This document shows positions 13,101 through 26,300 of a stretch of DNA of 64,000 nt, one piece after another. The notes below the pieces were generated by a model. That model worked only from the letters and a program-made list of their open reading frames with translations. It was not told where the DNA came from and did no database searches. Every line of letters begins with the position of its first letter. Positions within the stretch are counted from its first letter, which is position 1. The position numbers and the translations under genes were made by a program. Origin of the DNA: Piromyces finnis (Eukaryota > Neocallimastigomycota > Neocallimastigomycetes > Neocallimastigales > Neocallimastigaceae); NCBI GenBank assembly GCA_002104945.1, contig MCFH01000014.1:777001-841000 (forward strand), given 5' to 3'.

Positions 13101-14464
13101 CCACTACCACTACCACCACTACTACCACTACCACTACTACCACTACCACCACCACCACTACTACTACTACTACAACTACTACCACCACTACTACTACACC
13201 AGAACCAACTGAAACTCCATTTGTATGTCCAGTTGAAATTAAGGGATACAAGTGTTGTAATGATCCAAACTTACAATCAATGTTTGAAGATGAAGATGGT
13301 CAATGGTACTATGAAAATGATGAATGGTGTTTAATTGTATCAATTCCAATTATTCCTACCACTACCACTACCACTACTGTACCAGGACCAACTGAAACAC
13401 CAATTGTATGTCCAGTTGAAATTAAGGGATACAAGTGTTGTAATGATCCAAACTTACAATCAATGTTTGAAGATGTAGATGGTCAATGGTACTATGAAAA
13501 TGATGAATGGTGTTTAATTGTATCAAGTCCAATTATTTCTACCACCACCACCACTACTACTGTACCAGGACCAACTGAAACACCATTTGTATGTCCAGTT
13601 GAAAGTAAGGGATACAAGTGTTGTAATGATCCAAACTTACAATCAATATTTGAAGATGAAGATGGTCAATGGTACTATGAAAATGATGAATGGTGTTTAA
13701 TTGTATCAATTCCAATTATTCCTACTACCACCACCACTACCACTATTATACCTACTACCACTACTACTACTACTACCACTACCACTTCCACAGCTACCAC
13801 CACAACTACCACTATTATACCTACTACCACTACCACCACTACTACCACCACTTCCACAACTACTACTACTACTACTACACCAGAACCAACTGAAACACCA
13901 TTTGTATGTCCAGTTGAAAGTAAGGGATACAAGTGCTGTAATGATCCAAACTTACAATCAATGTTTGAAGATGAAGATGGTCAATGGTACTATGAAAATG
14001 ATGAATGGTGTTTAATTGTATCAATTCCAATTATTCCTACCACTACCACCACTACTACTACCACTTCCACAACTACTACCACTACTACTGTACCAAGACC
14101 AACTGAAACACCATTTGTATGTCCAGTTGAAAGTAAGGGATACAAGTGCTGTAATGATCCAAACTTACAATCAATGTTTGAAGATGAAGATGGTCAATGG
14201 TACTATGAAAATGATGAATGGTGTTTAATTGTATCAAGTCCAATTATTTCCACTACCACCACTACTAGTACACCTACTACTACTACTACTACTACCACAA
14301 CCACTACTACCACAAATACCCCTGAACCAACACAAATTCAATATGCCGGTGCATATGAACAATGTGGTGGTGATAATTTTGGTAAAGTATTACAATGTCC
14401 ACCAGATTTTAAGTGTATGGCTCATAGTAGTACCTATCATCAATGTGTTCCATTAATAAACTAA
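10156..14464 (+). CDS. Secreted metallophosphoesterase with ten dockerin-like modules and a CBM1 (gene B)
   Basis: Predicted exons: 10156-10253, 10358-10405, 10529-10596, 10710-10779, 10913-12428, 12617-14464; 1215 residues. Paralog of gene A with the same plan: signal peptide (1-17), dockerins at 23 and 65, PAP-like phosphoesterase with GDAQ (Asp259), GDQAD (Asp314), GNHE (360-361), FHH (440-441) and GHDH (478, 480). Dockerin-like modules then begin at 601, 648, 695, 804, 865, 926, 1031 and 1102, separated from the sixth on by poly-Thr linkers, and a CBM1 (about 1177-1215) ends the protein. The last five modules are near-identical copies that begin CPVE rather than CW. The exon before the C-terminal array starts exactly where it does in gene A. 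Likely role: scaffold-bound extracellular phosphoesterase; many cohesin contacts per chain are inferred. One extra intron interrupts dockerin 2 compared with gene A. Confidence 0.85.
13021..14335 (+). repeat. Tandem dockerin/poly-Thr coding repeats
   Basis: Five nearly identical dockerin-coding units begin at Cys codons 13226, 13409, 13592, 13907 and 14120, so spacings are 183, 183, 315 and 213 bp. The difference is made up by ACT/ACC trinucleotide tracts coding poly-Thr. Sequence identity between units is far higher than between the other five modules of the protein. This indicates recent unequal crossing-over or replication slippage. The antisense strand shows long poly-Val frames that are artefacts of the Thr tracts. 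Confidence 0.9.
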
Positions 14465-14750
14465 TATTAATTATATTAAAATAAATAAATATCTATTATC
14501 AAGTGTATTATACAAAGTCGTAATTAATAAATAAATATATATACATCTTGATGATAGTTATTAATTATCATAGTAATAGATAATCGTATATATATTAAGT
14601 TAAAAATAAATTATATGTATACATTATTAAATAAATCATTTCATTCTTATTGATTTATCTTTTTATTTCAAAAAAAAAAAAAAGAGAAATCTATTTAGAA
14701 ATTTTAAATTTTATAATTTCCTTTTAAATAGGTTTTTTTTTTTTAATATC

Positions 14751-14783
<33 letters not shown>

Positions 14784-15631
14784 GAAAATATATCATTATA
14801 GAACAATTAATAGTAAAGAAAAAAAAAAATAATAATGATTAAATATCTATATAATATTTATTTTTATATTTCATATAACAAATAACAAAATATCAAGCTT
14901 AAACTCGAAAATATTAATTATAATATAATAAAATAAATAAAAAAAAAAAAATTAAAATAAAAAAATAAAATTTATAATATTTATTTCTATGATAATAAAA
15001 AAGGAAAAAAAAAGGAAAATTTTAATAGATCATTGATCAAATTTTTTAGGAATATAGGTAAAAAGAAATTTAAAAAAAAATAGGTTTACCAATCCATTCT
15101 AAAATTCAAAGATTTTGATGGATGATATGAAATGGAAAAGATAAAAAAAAAAAAGGTAAACTTTTTTTCCTTTCATCCATTTATTGTTGTTATTTTTTTT
15201 TTTTTTTTTTTTTTTGAATATTTCTATTCAAAAGATAATAAAGAATAGTAAAAAAAATATATTTATTTATCATTTACAACTTTTTTTTCTTTCTTTCTTT
15301 CTCTATACAAAACTAGGCCGATAAATATAAAATTTTTTAAAATTCAACCCCCTCGGAAATTTTCATTAAAATTTTAACCTTGATTTAAAAATTTTAATCC
15401 ATATAGAATAAGGTTTTATATTTATTTTTTTTTTTTAAAAAAAAAAAAAAATGGTTTTTAAATCAAGAGATTATAAAAAAAAAAAATTATTTTATCTTTT
15501 TAATATTTATTTAAAAAATAAATAGTATTATAACAATAAAAAGAATTATAGATACAACCTATTAAAGATATATATCTATTTTGAAATAAATATAAATAAA
15601 TAAAAAAAATATATATATATATATATAGAAA
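14465..15631. other. AT-rich intergenic region
   Basis: About 1.2 kb of homopolymer-rich DNA between gene B and the small Cys-rich gene. No reading frame or RNA gene is evident. A short poly-A/poly-T-rich stretch at 14740-14790 could form a hairpin, but such runs occur throughout the non-coding DNA. Confidence 0.5.
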
Positions 15632-16000
15632 ATGAACAAGAATTTATTACATTTATTTTGTTTTATTGGTATTTATTTAATCTCTTTTAGCGTTTATGCT
15701 ACCGTATGTAATACAAAAGATGGAATAGCATGGTGTGAAGATACTATATGTTGGAATAAGGATGGTACAACATTTAGTCGAACCTTTTGTCTAGATTCTA
15801 ATACAGATAATTATTATCGTTTTAACGGATCCAATTGTCGTAGTTGTCCAAATGTAGATTGTTCTTCCACGTCATCCTATGTTCGTGGTAAATTGGCAGG
15901 ATTTCAAAATCATAATGGTTATGTATTAACAAAGAAGGGATGGTGTTACTATGGTAAAATGAGACATTTATTGCAACAAACCAAAGAAAGTATACTATAA
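15632..16000 (+). CDS. Small secreted cysteine-rich protein
   Basis: A 122-residue frame opens with a clear signal peptide (about residues 1-23: basic start, then Leu/Phe/Ile-rich core ending SVYA). The mature part has eight Cys, including a C-x2-C pair (NCRSC) and a WC-x4-C motif. It has no dockerin signature and no domain I recognise. Codon use is less extreme than the surrounding DNA, including cgt, gga and tcc, which supports real coding. It follows the two dockerin genes on the same strand about 1.2 kb away, and a role in the secreted enzyme system or in host/microbe contact is possible but unproven. An unrecognised intron near the 3' end cannot be excluded, since the last 15 residues look less ordered. 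Confidence 0.6.
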   Translation: MNKNLLHLFCFIGIYLISFSVYATVCNTKDGIAWCEDTICWNKDGTTFSRTFCLDSNTDNYYRFNGSNCRSCPNVDCSSTSSYVRGKLAGFQNHNGYVLTKKGWCYYGKMRHLLQQTKESIL

Positions 16001-17697
16001 CTTATTATACAAGATGAATGATAATAGAAAAAAAAAATATTGCTTTTTTTTCTTATTATAATTCTTTTTCTTTTAACATCTGAAATAAAGCATTTACTAG
16101 AATAAATATATCAATCATACCATTAATTTAAAAGAATAAAAGAAAAAATATTAAATAGAATAACAAAAACAATTTGTTATATATACCATTGTCATAGTAT
16201 CATAGAATAATAATTTAATAAATAAATTAAATATAGATTAAATATATTTTAATAGTTTTTTTTTACACTTGGATATTGTATTTTTTAAAAAATAATAATA
16301 ATAATAAATAAATAAATAAATCTACTTAATCTCTAAAACATACATGTGTTAAAAGTAATTGTAAAAAAAAAAAAAACATTTTTCATTACATATTAAGATT
16401 ACATATCATTAATTCAATAACAAAACACAATTTTAAAATTTTTCTCCACCGTAAAATTCTTTTTTTAACAAATACTTTTCCTAAAAATCCTTTTAATTTT
16501 TACATTCAATTTTTATTATAAAAATAATATTTTTTTAATCAGAAAATTCGTTTTCCTCACCCAATTTCTTGTCGAGCAATGTAGATAAGGATAAATTGAT
16601 TAACATCCTTTAAAAAAATATTATTTTTAAAGAGAATTTAATTTCTTTATTTTATATAGAAAGCAAATTTTATGGTTTACTTTCTTTACAAAATAAATTT
16701 TTTATTTATAAATAAATCAGATAGGAGCGAAAGAAAAGTTAATCAACACTGATTTTTCTGTTGAACTATGAAATCATCCTTCTTATTTATAAATAAAAAT
16801 TTTACTTTTTTTAAATTCGTATAATTACTAATAATAATTTTAAATTAAAAATTATTAATTATAATTATACTTTATTAAATAAGTTATAGGGTATAACATT
16901 TCATAGAGAAAAAATTTCCATTCTTATACTTTTGATTATTTATGATGATTGGATGAAATTTGATGGATCTGATATCTTGTGTATTATGATTGGTTTATAA
17001 TTTATAAAATAGTATTATAAAATAATACAAAAGTGCATATATCTATGGTCCATGTAAAATAAATTATTTGAATGTTTAATAGAACTTAGTGTGTAACACG
17101 TGATTATACACTACATTTTATGGATAGAAATTAATTTTATGTAGTAAGAAGAACGATATGGATCATACATTTACATTATTATAATTACATTACATTTATC
17201 ATTTGTTCTTCTACATTTTTTATTGCAGAAGTATTATTTCTCATAATAATTTAATTATTTTTTAAGATAGGTAACCTTTTAATTTATTATTATTATTTTT
17301 TTTTTTTTTACTATTACTAAAGTATCTTTTGTTGAAATGAACCTCAATAAAAAAAATTGAGTTTTATTAACTGATAAATGATATATTCATATACTTATAT
17401 TTTTATACAATAAAGCATTAATGATAGTAGAAATAGGCAATATTTACTATTCTATAAAATGTTTAACTTTTTTTTGAATCCTATATATTTAAATTCTATC
17501 AATACAGGACAATATTATAATACAATAAGCAATGTCAATTAATGATTAATAATTTTTAAAATAATATTATTATATTAAATTATTTAACATTCTATTCAAT
17601 TTAAAGGAAAAAAAAAAAAAGATAAACTAGTTGGTAATTTTTAAATACAACATTCTACTTTTAATAAATTTTAAAACTATTTACTATAGAATTTATT

Positions 17698-17729
<32 letters not shown>

Positions 17730-20700
17730 AAATATAAGGAATCTAGTTCAAATTTAATAAAAGCATTTTATTAAGCTTACATTATAGTTTATCTAAATTA
17801 AAAAATGTTGGCATACAATAATGTAAAATTTTTATTGACTGATGAATAAATTTAAAATATATATAAAAAAAAAAACTCAATCCTTTTAATAATGGAAATG
17901 TATGGATAATTCTATAAATATGAAATAAAAGCTTTGTGCTTTTTAGTGTATATATAATAAAAAATAAAAATAAATTCTTATTTAATAAGTAATAAAAGTA
18001 AATTGATGCATTCAATATATATACAATTGAAAACAATAATATTAGATTTTATTAAAAAAAAAAAACTAATTAATAGGTTTAGAAATAAAATTTATATATA
18101 TATATTGTAATATAAAGTCAAATGATCAATTAAAGTATTGTAATAATAATATAAATTAACAATTTATCATTCAATTATATTATTTTATTGTTATAATTAG
18201 ATGCTATTATTATTATTATTATTGCTATTATTGTTATTATCATTATTATTTTATTTTATTTTGAAGTTGGCTACATTCAATGCTCTTTTTTTTTTTAAAA
18301 AAAAAAAAACAACCAATAATAAAATTAAAAATAACATGCATTTCATATATTAACTAATATATTAATATTAATTTTATTAATAATTTAAGATGAGAAAAAA
18401 AATTTTTTTTTTTACCAAATTATTAACTTTATATTAAAAAAAATATGTATGTAGTTTTTTTTTAAAAAAAAAAAGGCTTTTTAATATTTATTGACTTATT
18501 TCATAAAGTTACTCATTTTTTTTATTAAACTTTATCAATAAGAGAACTATTAATATAACTATTTTACTTAATAAAAAAAAATTTAATCCAACAGAAAGTA
18601 TAATACAAAATGCTTTTTTTTTTTTTTTTTTTTTTTTAATTTTAATTAGTTTAAATTTAATTTTACAAAAAAGGAAATTGTTGAAATTAAAATTTTAAAT
18701 TAAAAAAAAAGTATTTTTTAAATGAGAAAGAGAAATTTTTATTTTTTTATTTTTTTTATTTATTATTATTGATTTATAATAAAAATAATAATAAATTAAT
18801 TGGTAAATATTTCTTTTTTATTTAAAGGCTTTTTAAAAAATAATAATTAATAGAATCAAAATTATTTATTATAATATTAAAAGTTTTTGTATAAATCTAA
18901 AGACATTTCTTATCAAAGTATTTTTTTAATTTAATTATCTTAATACACACTTTTTTTTTTAAAAAAATATAGATTTATTATTTAATGTGAATCACTTGAT
19001 GTGGAACCGCATTAACTTTAATTTCTTTTTTTAAAAAGTATCTATAACTGGTAATTTTTTTTTTCTGATCATTTTAAAATAAAATAAAATTTAAAAGTTC
19101 GATTTTGTTAAATTCTATATTAGTAAAATAAATGATTTTTTAAAAAAAAAATTAGATAAAATTATATTCATTTTAATACCATACAATATTATCATAATAC
19201 TTTTAATTTTTAATATATACAGGAACCTAGAAATTAGAATAAATACATATATTATAAATAAATTAATATAAAGAGAAAGGATACATGCTTTTTTTTTATT
19301 TATTTAAAAAGTAAGAATTTATGCGTTTATGCATCTTTATAATCGTATTATATATTTATTATATATTAGAATATATTTGTAATATAAGAAAAGTGGAATA
19401 TTTAATTGAAATTTTTAATAAAGCATGCTTAAAACCTTTTAATCAAAAAATAACTTTTTATTTTTTTAAAAAAAATTCTGTATTTTTTAATTGATATTTT
19501 TTTAAGAAAGTCTTTTTTAAAAAAATAATAAGAAGAAATAGGATGATTAAAGTTTAATGAATACATTTTAATATTAACAAAATAGTATTATTTTATTGAA
19601 TTGTTTTTTTTATTATTATAAAAAGTAAAAATGTTTTTTTTTTTCATTATATTAAAAATATTTTATAATATTATTTCATATATTGCAATATATTTCAATT
19701 TATATGAACTTTTATATCTTTTTTAAAATTATGAAAAAATACAGAAAAATTAAATTTATGCATAATGAATATAGTTAGACTGAATATATTGAATGGTATC
19801 TAGTGGAATAGTTGAATAGATAAAAAAAATCTTAATGCACCTTATAATTTATTATAATACATTAATTATAATAAAGTATTTTAATCTTTTGTTTTTTTTA
19901 TAGTAAGTATAATGCATCACTTTATTTTTAAAACCAACATTATTAATCCTTCAAAAATGCTATTTAAATATAATAAAATCCTTTTTTTTTTTTTCTAAAA
20001 AATATATATATATACATATTTTTATATACCTAGTTTTATTAGCATATTATTTTCTAATCATTGTAATCATCTTTTTTTTTTTTTCACCCAAAATTGTCTT
20101 TTTTTTTTTTAAAAAAAAAAAAAAAAGTAATATTATATTTATTATTATTTAATTAAATCAATATAAAAAAAATCTAGAATTATAATGTTATTCATACTTT
20201 AATTTTATTTCCTTTTTTAATATTATGAAACAATATTTATTATTATTTATAATAAAAAAAGACCTTCTGATTTATTCTTGTATAAAAAAAAAATATTTTT
20301 TATTTTAAATATATTAATATCATGAAGTTGACTCATATTTTGAAATTAACTAGTGTTTTTTTTATTGTCATTTTAAATAGTAATAACTTTTATAACATTA
20401 ATTACAATTTCATTTATTTATTTTAATATAATAAGATTATAAAAAAAAAAAACTTTGTAATACAAATTACGATTCCTTTATTATATCATCATTGAACTTT
20501 TTTTTTTTTTTTTAATTAAAATATAAAATACTAAATTTAAAAAAGCTTTTTTTTATAACATGTAAATTAATTAATTACATTTTCTATTAAGAAAACCTTT
20601 TTTCCAAAATAGCATTTCTTTTGCTATTTGATAAAGTAGAAAAAAAATCTTTTAATTAATGTTACTTTTAATGATATCTTGAAAAGGAAGTTATTCTCTT

Positions 20701-23396
20701 TTACTACCTCAACAATGAAATTAATATTCAAATAATGCTTTCTTTCTTTTTCTTCTAATAATAATGATGATAATTTTTTATTATTAATTCTTTCGCATCT
20801 TTTTTTTTGTTTGTTTGTTTTCAAGTGCCTTTTCTTCTTATCTTTCTCTTTTTTTTTTTTTTTTTGATTACTCATTTCTTTCTCATCTTTCAAACTATAT
20901 ATTTTCACCTATATATTACATTACATACTAATATATTATTTAGTTATCCAATACTTTATAATATTTAATTCATTGTATCCTACATCAATTCAATTACAAT
21001 AATTGATAAAGTTTTATTAATATATTATTGAATATATTTACATAATATATTTTAATTGAAATGATTTAATTTAATATATTAAGAAATATTATATTTAATT
21101 TCAAATTAGCTTCTTTCTAATCTTTAAAATTTCAAAAGATCCACTAAACTCTAATATATACTAATATACTACATACATAAATTAGAATATAATCAATTTA
21201 ATTGCTAAATCAATTTACCATTTAAAATTATATTTCCTTTTTTTTTAAATTTAAAAACTGCCATTGAAAGGGATCGTTTCCAGCATCAGTAAAAAAGATA
21301 GGAAAAAAAGGAATGAAGTAAAAAAAAAAAAAAAAGTCAATAACAAAAAAAGAGAGAGAGATAAATTAAGCATGATTGAAATTGGAATGGAAAAAAATGA
21401 ATCATAAAAAATGAATGGTTTTTATGGTGCTTATGCTATTTCAACAATTAAAAATTACTTGGTAGGTAGTAATACCATTCTAAAAAAAGATAATTAGTTT
21501 TACCATTGATTTCTAATAAAACATAAAGTATAAATGATAAAACTAACATCTTTCATTTTCCATCTTTCATTGAAATAAATCAATTCATGTTTTAACTACA
21601 ATTATTTTTTAAAAATTTTCATTTTCTTTAAAATTCACTTTCATTCTTTATTATAAAAAGATGAAATTTAAAATAAACTCACCATTAAACATGCGTGTGG
21701 GTATTTCTTTTTATTTTAATGCTTTTCTTTCCATCCTTAATATTAATATTATTTCAAATTTAATTAATGTATTTAACTATACATCATAAAAATAAAAATA
21801 AAAATTAATTTTTTTTTTACTATTTAAATAAAAATTTAAAATTTTAATTTTGTAAAATTTTTTTTTCTTTTCTTTTTACTTTACACAAAAGAACTAAAAA
21901 AAAAAAAAAAAAGGATAATAAACAAAAATCTTAAAAAACTAAAAAAAAATAGATAGCTTTTTACTTAAAAAAAAAAAATAAAAATATAAAAATATAAAAA
22001 TATATAAAAACAAAATTAAAAATAATAAAATAAAACAATTATTAAAAAAAAAAAACTTTTAAAATTTTCCAAAAAGGATTTCTGTTAGACTTTTTAGAAA
22101 ATTAGTTATAACTCATACTAATCGATATTTTATAAACTAAAAAAAAAAAGATATTAAAATCTTTTAAATTTATTCTTTTTTTAAGAAAAATAAAACAAAT
22201 ATTTAATTTATTTATTTATTTATTTATTTTTTTTTACTAATTAATAAATAATAATAATAATAAATTTTGAAAAAAAAAAACTACTTTTTTTTATTTATAA
22301 AATTAAAACCTGTTATTATTATTTTATCCCTATTTATATAAAGAAAAACATTATATTTTAATGTCATAATATCTATTAAAGAAATAAAATATTTAAAACC
22401 TTTTTCTTACTACTACACTCTTTTTGAATCTTTTTTTTTTTCCTTCTTTCTTTCTTATTTTTGGAAATAATAAAAATTTTGGTTACTTCTTTTAGAAACA
22501 TTAAAAGATAAAGAAAAAAAAAAAAAAAGAAACGAAAAGAAATCTTCAACTTTTTTGAATGAAAAAAATACTACATTTATTTTGAATAATTTAATTTAAT
22601 TTAATTTATTATAGACTACAAGATAATAACAAAAAAAAAAAAAAAGATAAATAATACTACATAATACTCTAAATTATTTATAAAAGTTACACTAATCTAA
22701 TAATCTAAACTCAAAATACTATATTCTATTTAAATATTAAGTAAATATCATAAATATAATTAAATTTTAAATATAAAACAAAATTGAAATACATCTATTT
22801 TCCCTTATCAAAACCAGATTCAAATTCAATAATATATTATTATTAAAAATAAAATAAAATAAAAAACAAGTAATACAACAATACAAAAAAAAAAAAAAAG
22901 AAAAGTTACAGAAAAGGGCCTGTAAAAATATTAATATGTAATAAATTTAAAGATGAAATATCAAAAAAATTCATTTAAAAAAAAAGTATTTCACCATAAT
23001 ATAAAACATAATATAAAACTGAAATAAAATAAATGATATATATATATAATTCAAAAATAATGTATTTGACTATATAAAAACGATACAGTTTTTATTATAA
23101 ATAATTACGGAAAATAAAATAAATTGAACAATAATAAATGAAACTTTAAACTTTTTATTTTTTTGATAAAAATAATTTATTTCAATGTTTAAAGTATCAA
23201 AAAATTTAAACAATTATTAAAAATAGTTTTAAAAAAGGGAAAATAAAAGCTAATAAGAAATAAAACAATTTGTCACATTTATATAAATAGTCTTTTTATT
23301 TAAAAACTTTTAATTTTGATAAAGATACCATTTTAACTAATAATTTCTTTCTCTTTTTTTTTAACCAATTTAATTATAGTATTTTTACAATACAAA
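16001..23396. other. 7.4 kb of AT-rich DNA without recognisable genes
   Basis: Both strands contain only low-complexity frames, for example a Lys-rich one at 20624-20908 on the minus strand and an Ile/Tyr/Phe-rich one at 17782-18036. I found no domain motif, no tRNA signature and no splice-consistent coding blocks. Slightly less AT-rich islands occur near 16550-16800, 17090-17220 and 21255-21320. They may be regulatory or decayed repeats, but nothing can be assigned. Confidence 0.5.
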
Positions 23397-26300
23397 ATGG
23401 TCAGTCTCAAGCGTTTTATGTGTATTCCATCTAAGAAGGAAAAAAGCCGTAAAGGTGAGAAAAGTAAAAACTTTTTTTTTATATAAAAAATATTCTTTAA
23501 AGTTTATAAACTTTTTTTTTGTTTTTTTTTTTCCATTTTTTTAATAATAAAAATGTGTCACATCAAAAAAAAATTAATATCAAAAAAGTTTAATATTTTA
23601 AAAAATTTTTTAAAGTTAAAATTTTTAATAAACAATTTTTTTCAAGGAAATATAACCAAAAAAAAAAAGTGTTCTTTAAAAAATAACTTAAAAACTATTA
23701 AATTGAAAATAATAATCATAGTAAAGACAAATAAATGGATTATATATAAAATAGAATAACAATATTAATATTAATAAAAAAATAATAATGCAAAATGGGA
23801 CAAAATAGTAAATATAGAGGATTATTTCTTGTATAACAAATAATTAAGTAAATGTTCATTTAGAAAAAAAAAAAAAAAAAATTAAAATTTCATCAATAAA
23901 ATAAATAGTTTAATTCTTTTTTAATGAAAAAGAAAAAGTATTAATTCAGAAACAAAGTTTGAGTTTAAAAAATAGTAATTATAAAAATAAAAAGAACATG
24001 ATAAAAAAAGAGCTTAAATTTCATAGTTTAAAAGATGAAATTAAAGAGTGATACACCCATATAGTTTAACCCAAATGATATCTATTGAATAAGGAATATT
24101 CATTTATAAACTAATGATATAAAAACATAGAATAAAAAATAACATGTTTTTTTTAAAAAAAAAATATTTTTTTTATTGTCTTTTAAAACAAACAAAAAAA
24201 AATACAAAAATATTTTAGAGGATAAGCAATATAACCATCAAATTCAAATTCATATTCATTCATATTTAAATATATTCTTATTTCATTTTGATTACTACCA
24301 AAATATTTCCATTTTTATAAAAAAAAAATACATATATCTTACTTTATTTTATTATTTAATATTTTTTTATAAATTTCTTATGGTGTATAATAAACTTTTA
24401 GTCTCTTCAAAGTCTATTAATGCCTCCACCTCTAATGTTAAAGTTGTCAATGGTAATGATGAAGCTGCTGTAATAAAGGCTATTGAAGCTATTAAAAAAA
24501 CTAATTCTGATCCATCAATAAAATCTGAAAAGTCTCGTGAACGTTTAATTGTTGTATCTAATCGTTTACCAGTAACAATTACAAAAACTGAAGATGGTTT
24601 CAAATACCAAATGAGTTCAGGTGGTTTAGTATCTGCTTTAAGTGGTCTTAAGCGTGAAATGTCTTTCACTTGGATCGGTTGGCCAGGTCTTGATTTTCCA
24701 AAAGAAGAACGTGAAGAAATTACCAAAACTTTATTAGAAACTTATTCATGTTACCCAGTATTCCTTGATGATGATATTGCTGATGCTCACTACAATGGTT
24801 TCTCCAACGGTATTATTTGGCCTCTTTTCCACTACTATCCAGGTGAAATTAATTTCGATGAAAGTCAATATGAAGCTTACCAAATTGCTAATCAAGCTTT
24901 TGCTGATGCTTTATTAGAAGTTATTGAAGATGGTGATATTGTTTGGGTACAAGATTATCACTTAATGCTTCTTCCACGTATGTTAAGAGAAGCTCTCCCA
25001 GAAAATATTAATGTTCGTATTGGTTTCTTCCTTCATACTCCTTTCCCATCTTCCGAAATATATCGTGTCCTTCCTGTTCGTAAGGAAATTCTTCTTGGTG
25101 TCTTAAACAGTGATCTTATTGGTTTCCATACCTACGATTATGCTCGTCACTTCTTAAGTTCCTGTACTCGTGTCCTTTCTCTCTACACTATGCCAAATAC
25201 GGTTGAATTTGAAGGTCGTACGGTATATGTTGGTACTTTCCCAATTGGTATCGATCCAAATAAATTCACTGAACACTTAAAGGTTCCACGTGTTCAAGAA
25301 CGTATTGAACATCTTCAAAAACGTTTTGAAGGTATGAAGATTATTGTCGGGGTTGATCGTCTTGATTACATTAAGGGTGTCCCACAAAAACTTCATGCTT
25401 TAGAGCAATTCCTTTCAGATCACCCAGAATGGATTGGTAAGGTTGTCCTCATTCAAGTTGCTGTACCATCTCGTCAAGATGTACAAGAATACCAAAATCT
25501 TCAAACAATTGTCAATGAATTAGTTGGTCGTATCAATGGTAAATACGGTACTATTGAATTCATGCCTATTTACTTTATTCACAAATCTGTCACTTTTGAT
25601 GAATTGGTATCTCTTTACGCTGTTTCTGATGTTTGTATGGTTTCTTCTACTCGTGATGGTATGAACCTTGTTTCCTACGAATACATTGCTTGTCAAGAAA
25701 AGAAGCATGGTGCTTTAATTCTTTCAGAATTTGCTGGTGCCGCTCAATCCTTAAATGGTTCTATCATTGTTAATCCATGGAGTACTGAAGATCTTTCTCA
25801 AGCTATCTACGATGCTGTAACCATGCCAGAAGATGTCAAGGCTGCTAATCATGAAAAGCTCTATCGCTACGTTCATAAATACACTGCCGCTTACTGGGGT
25901 ATTAACTTCATTTCCGAATTAAAAAGAGTTACTGAAGCTTCAAATAATAAAAAGTTAAGTATTCTCGATTCCAATAAGGTCATAAAGTCTTTCAAGAACT
26001 CCACTGGTAAGAAGGTTATCATTTTAGATTATGATGGTACCTTAACCACCTCTCATAAATTAGCTGAATTTGCTCAACCTTCCTCACCTCTTTTAGCCAC
26101 TTTAAAGGTTCTTTCCAGAATGGATAATGTTTATGTTTACATCTTTTCTGGTCGTTCCCGTAAATACTTGGATCAATGGTTTGCTGAAACTAATGTTGGT
26201 TTAGGTGCTGAACATGGTTGTTTCTACCGTCATCCAAAATCATGGAATGAAAGAAAACGTTACTCTGACAGTATCATCTCTGGTGATATTTCTTCTGTTG

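Noticed and set aside
13021-13932. Long poly-Val frames on the minus strand
   Set aside because: They are the reverse complement of ACT/ACC codons for poly-Thr linkers in gene B.
20624-20908. Lys-rich minus-strand frame of 94 residues
   Set aside because: Composition follows A/T homopolymer runs, with no domain, signal peptide or splice context.
23553-23759. Lys/Ile-rich frame of 68 residues
   Set aside because: Low complexity and within the predicted first intron of the trehalose gene.
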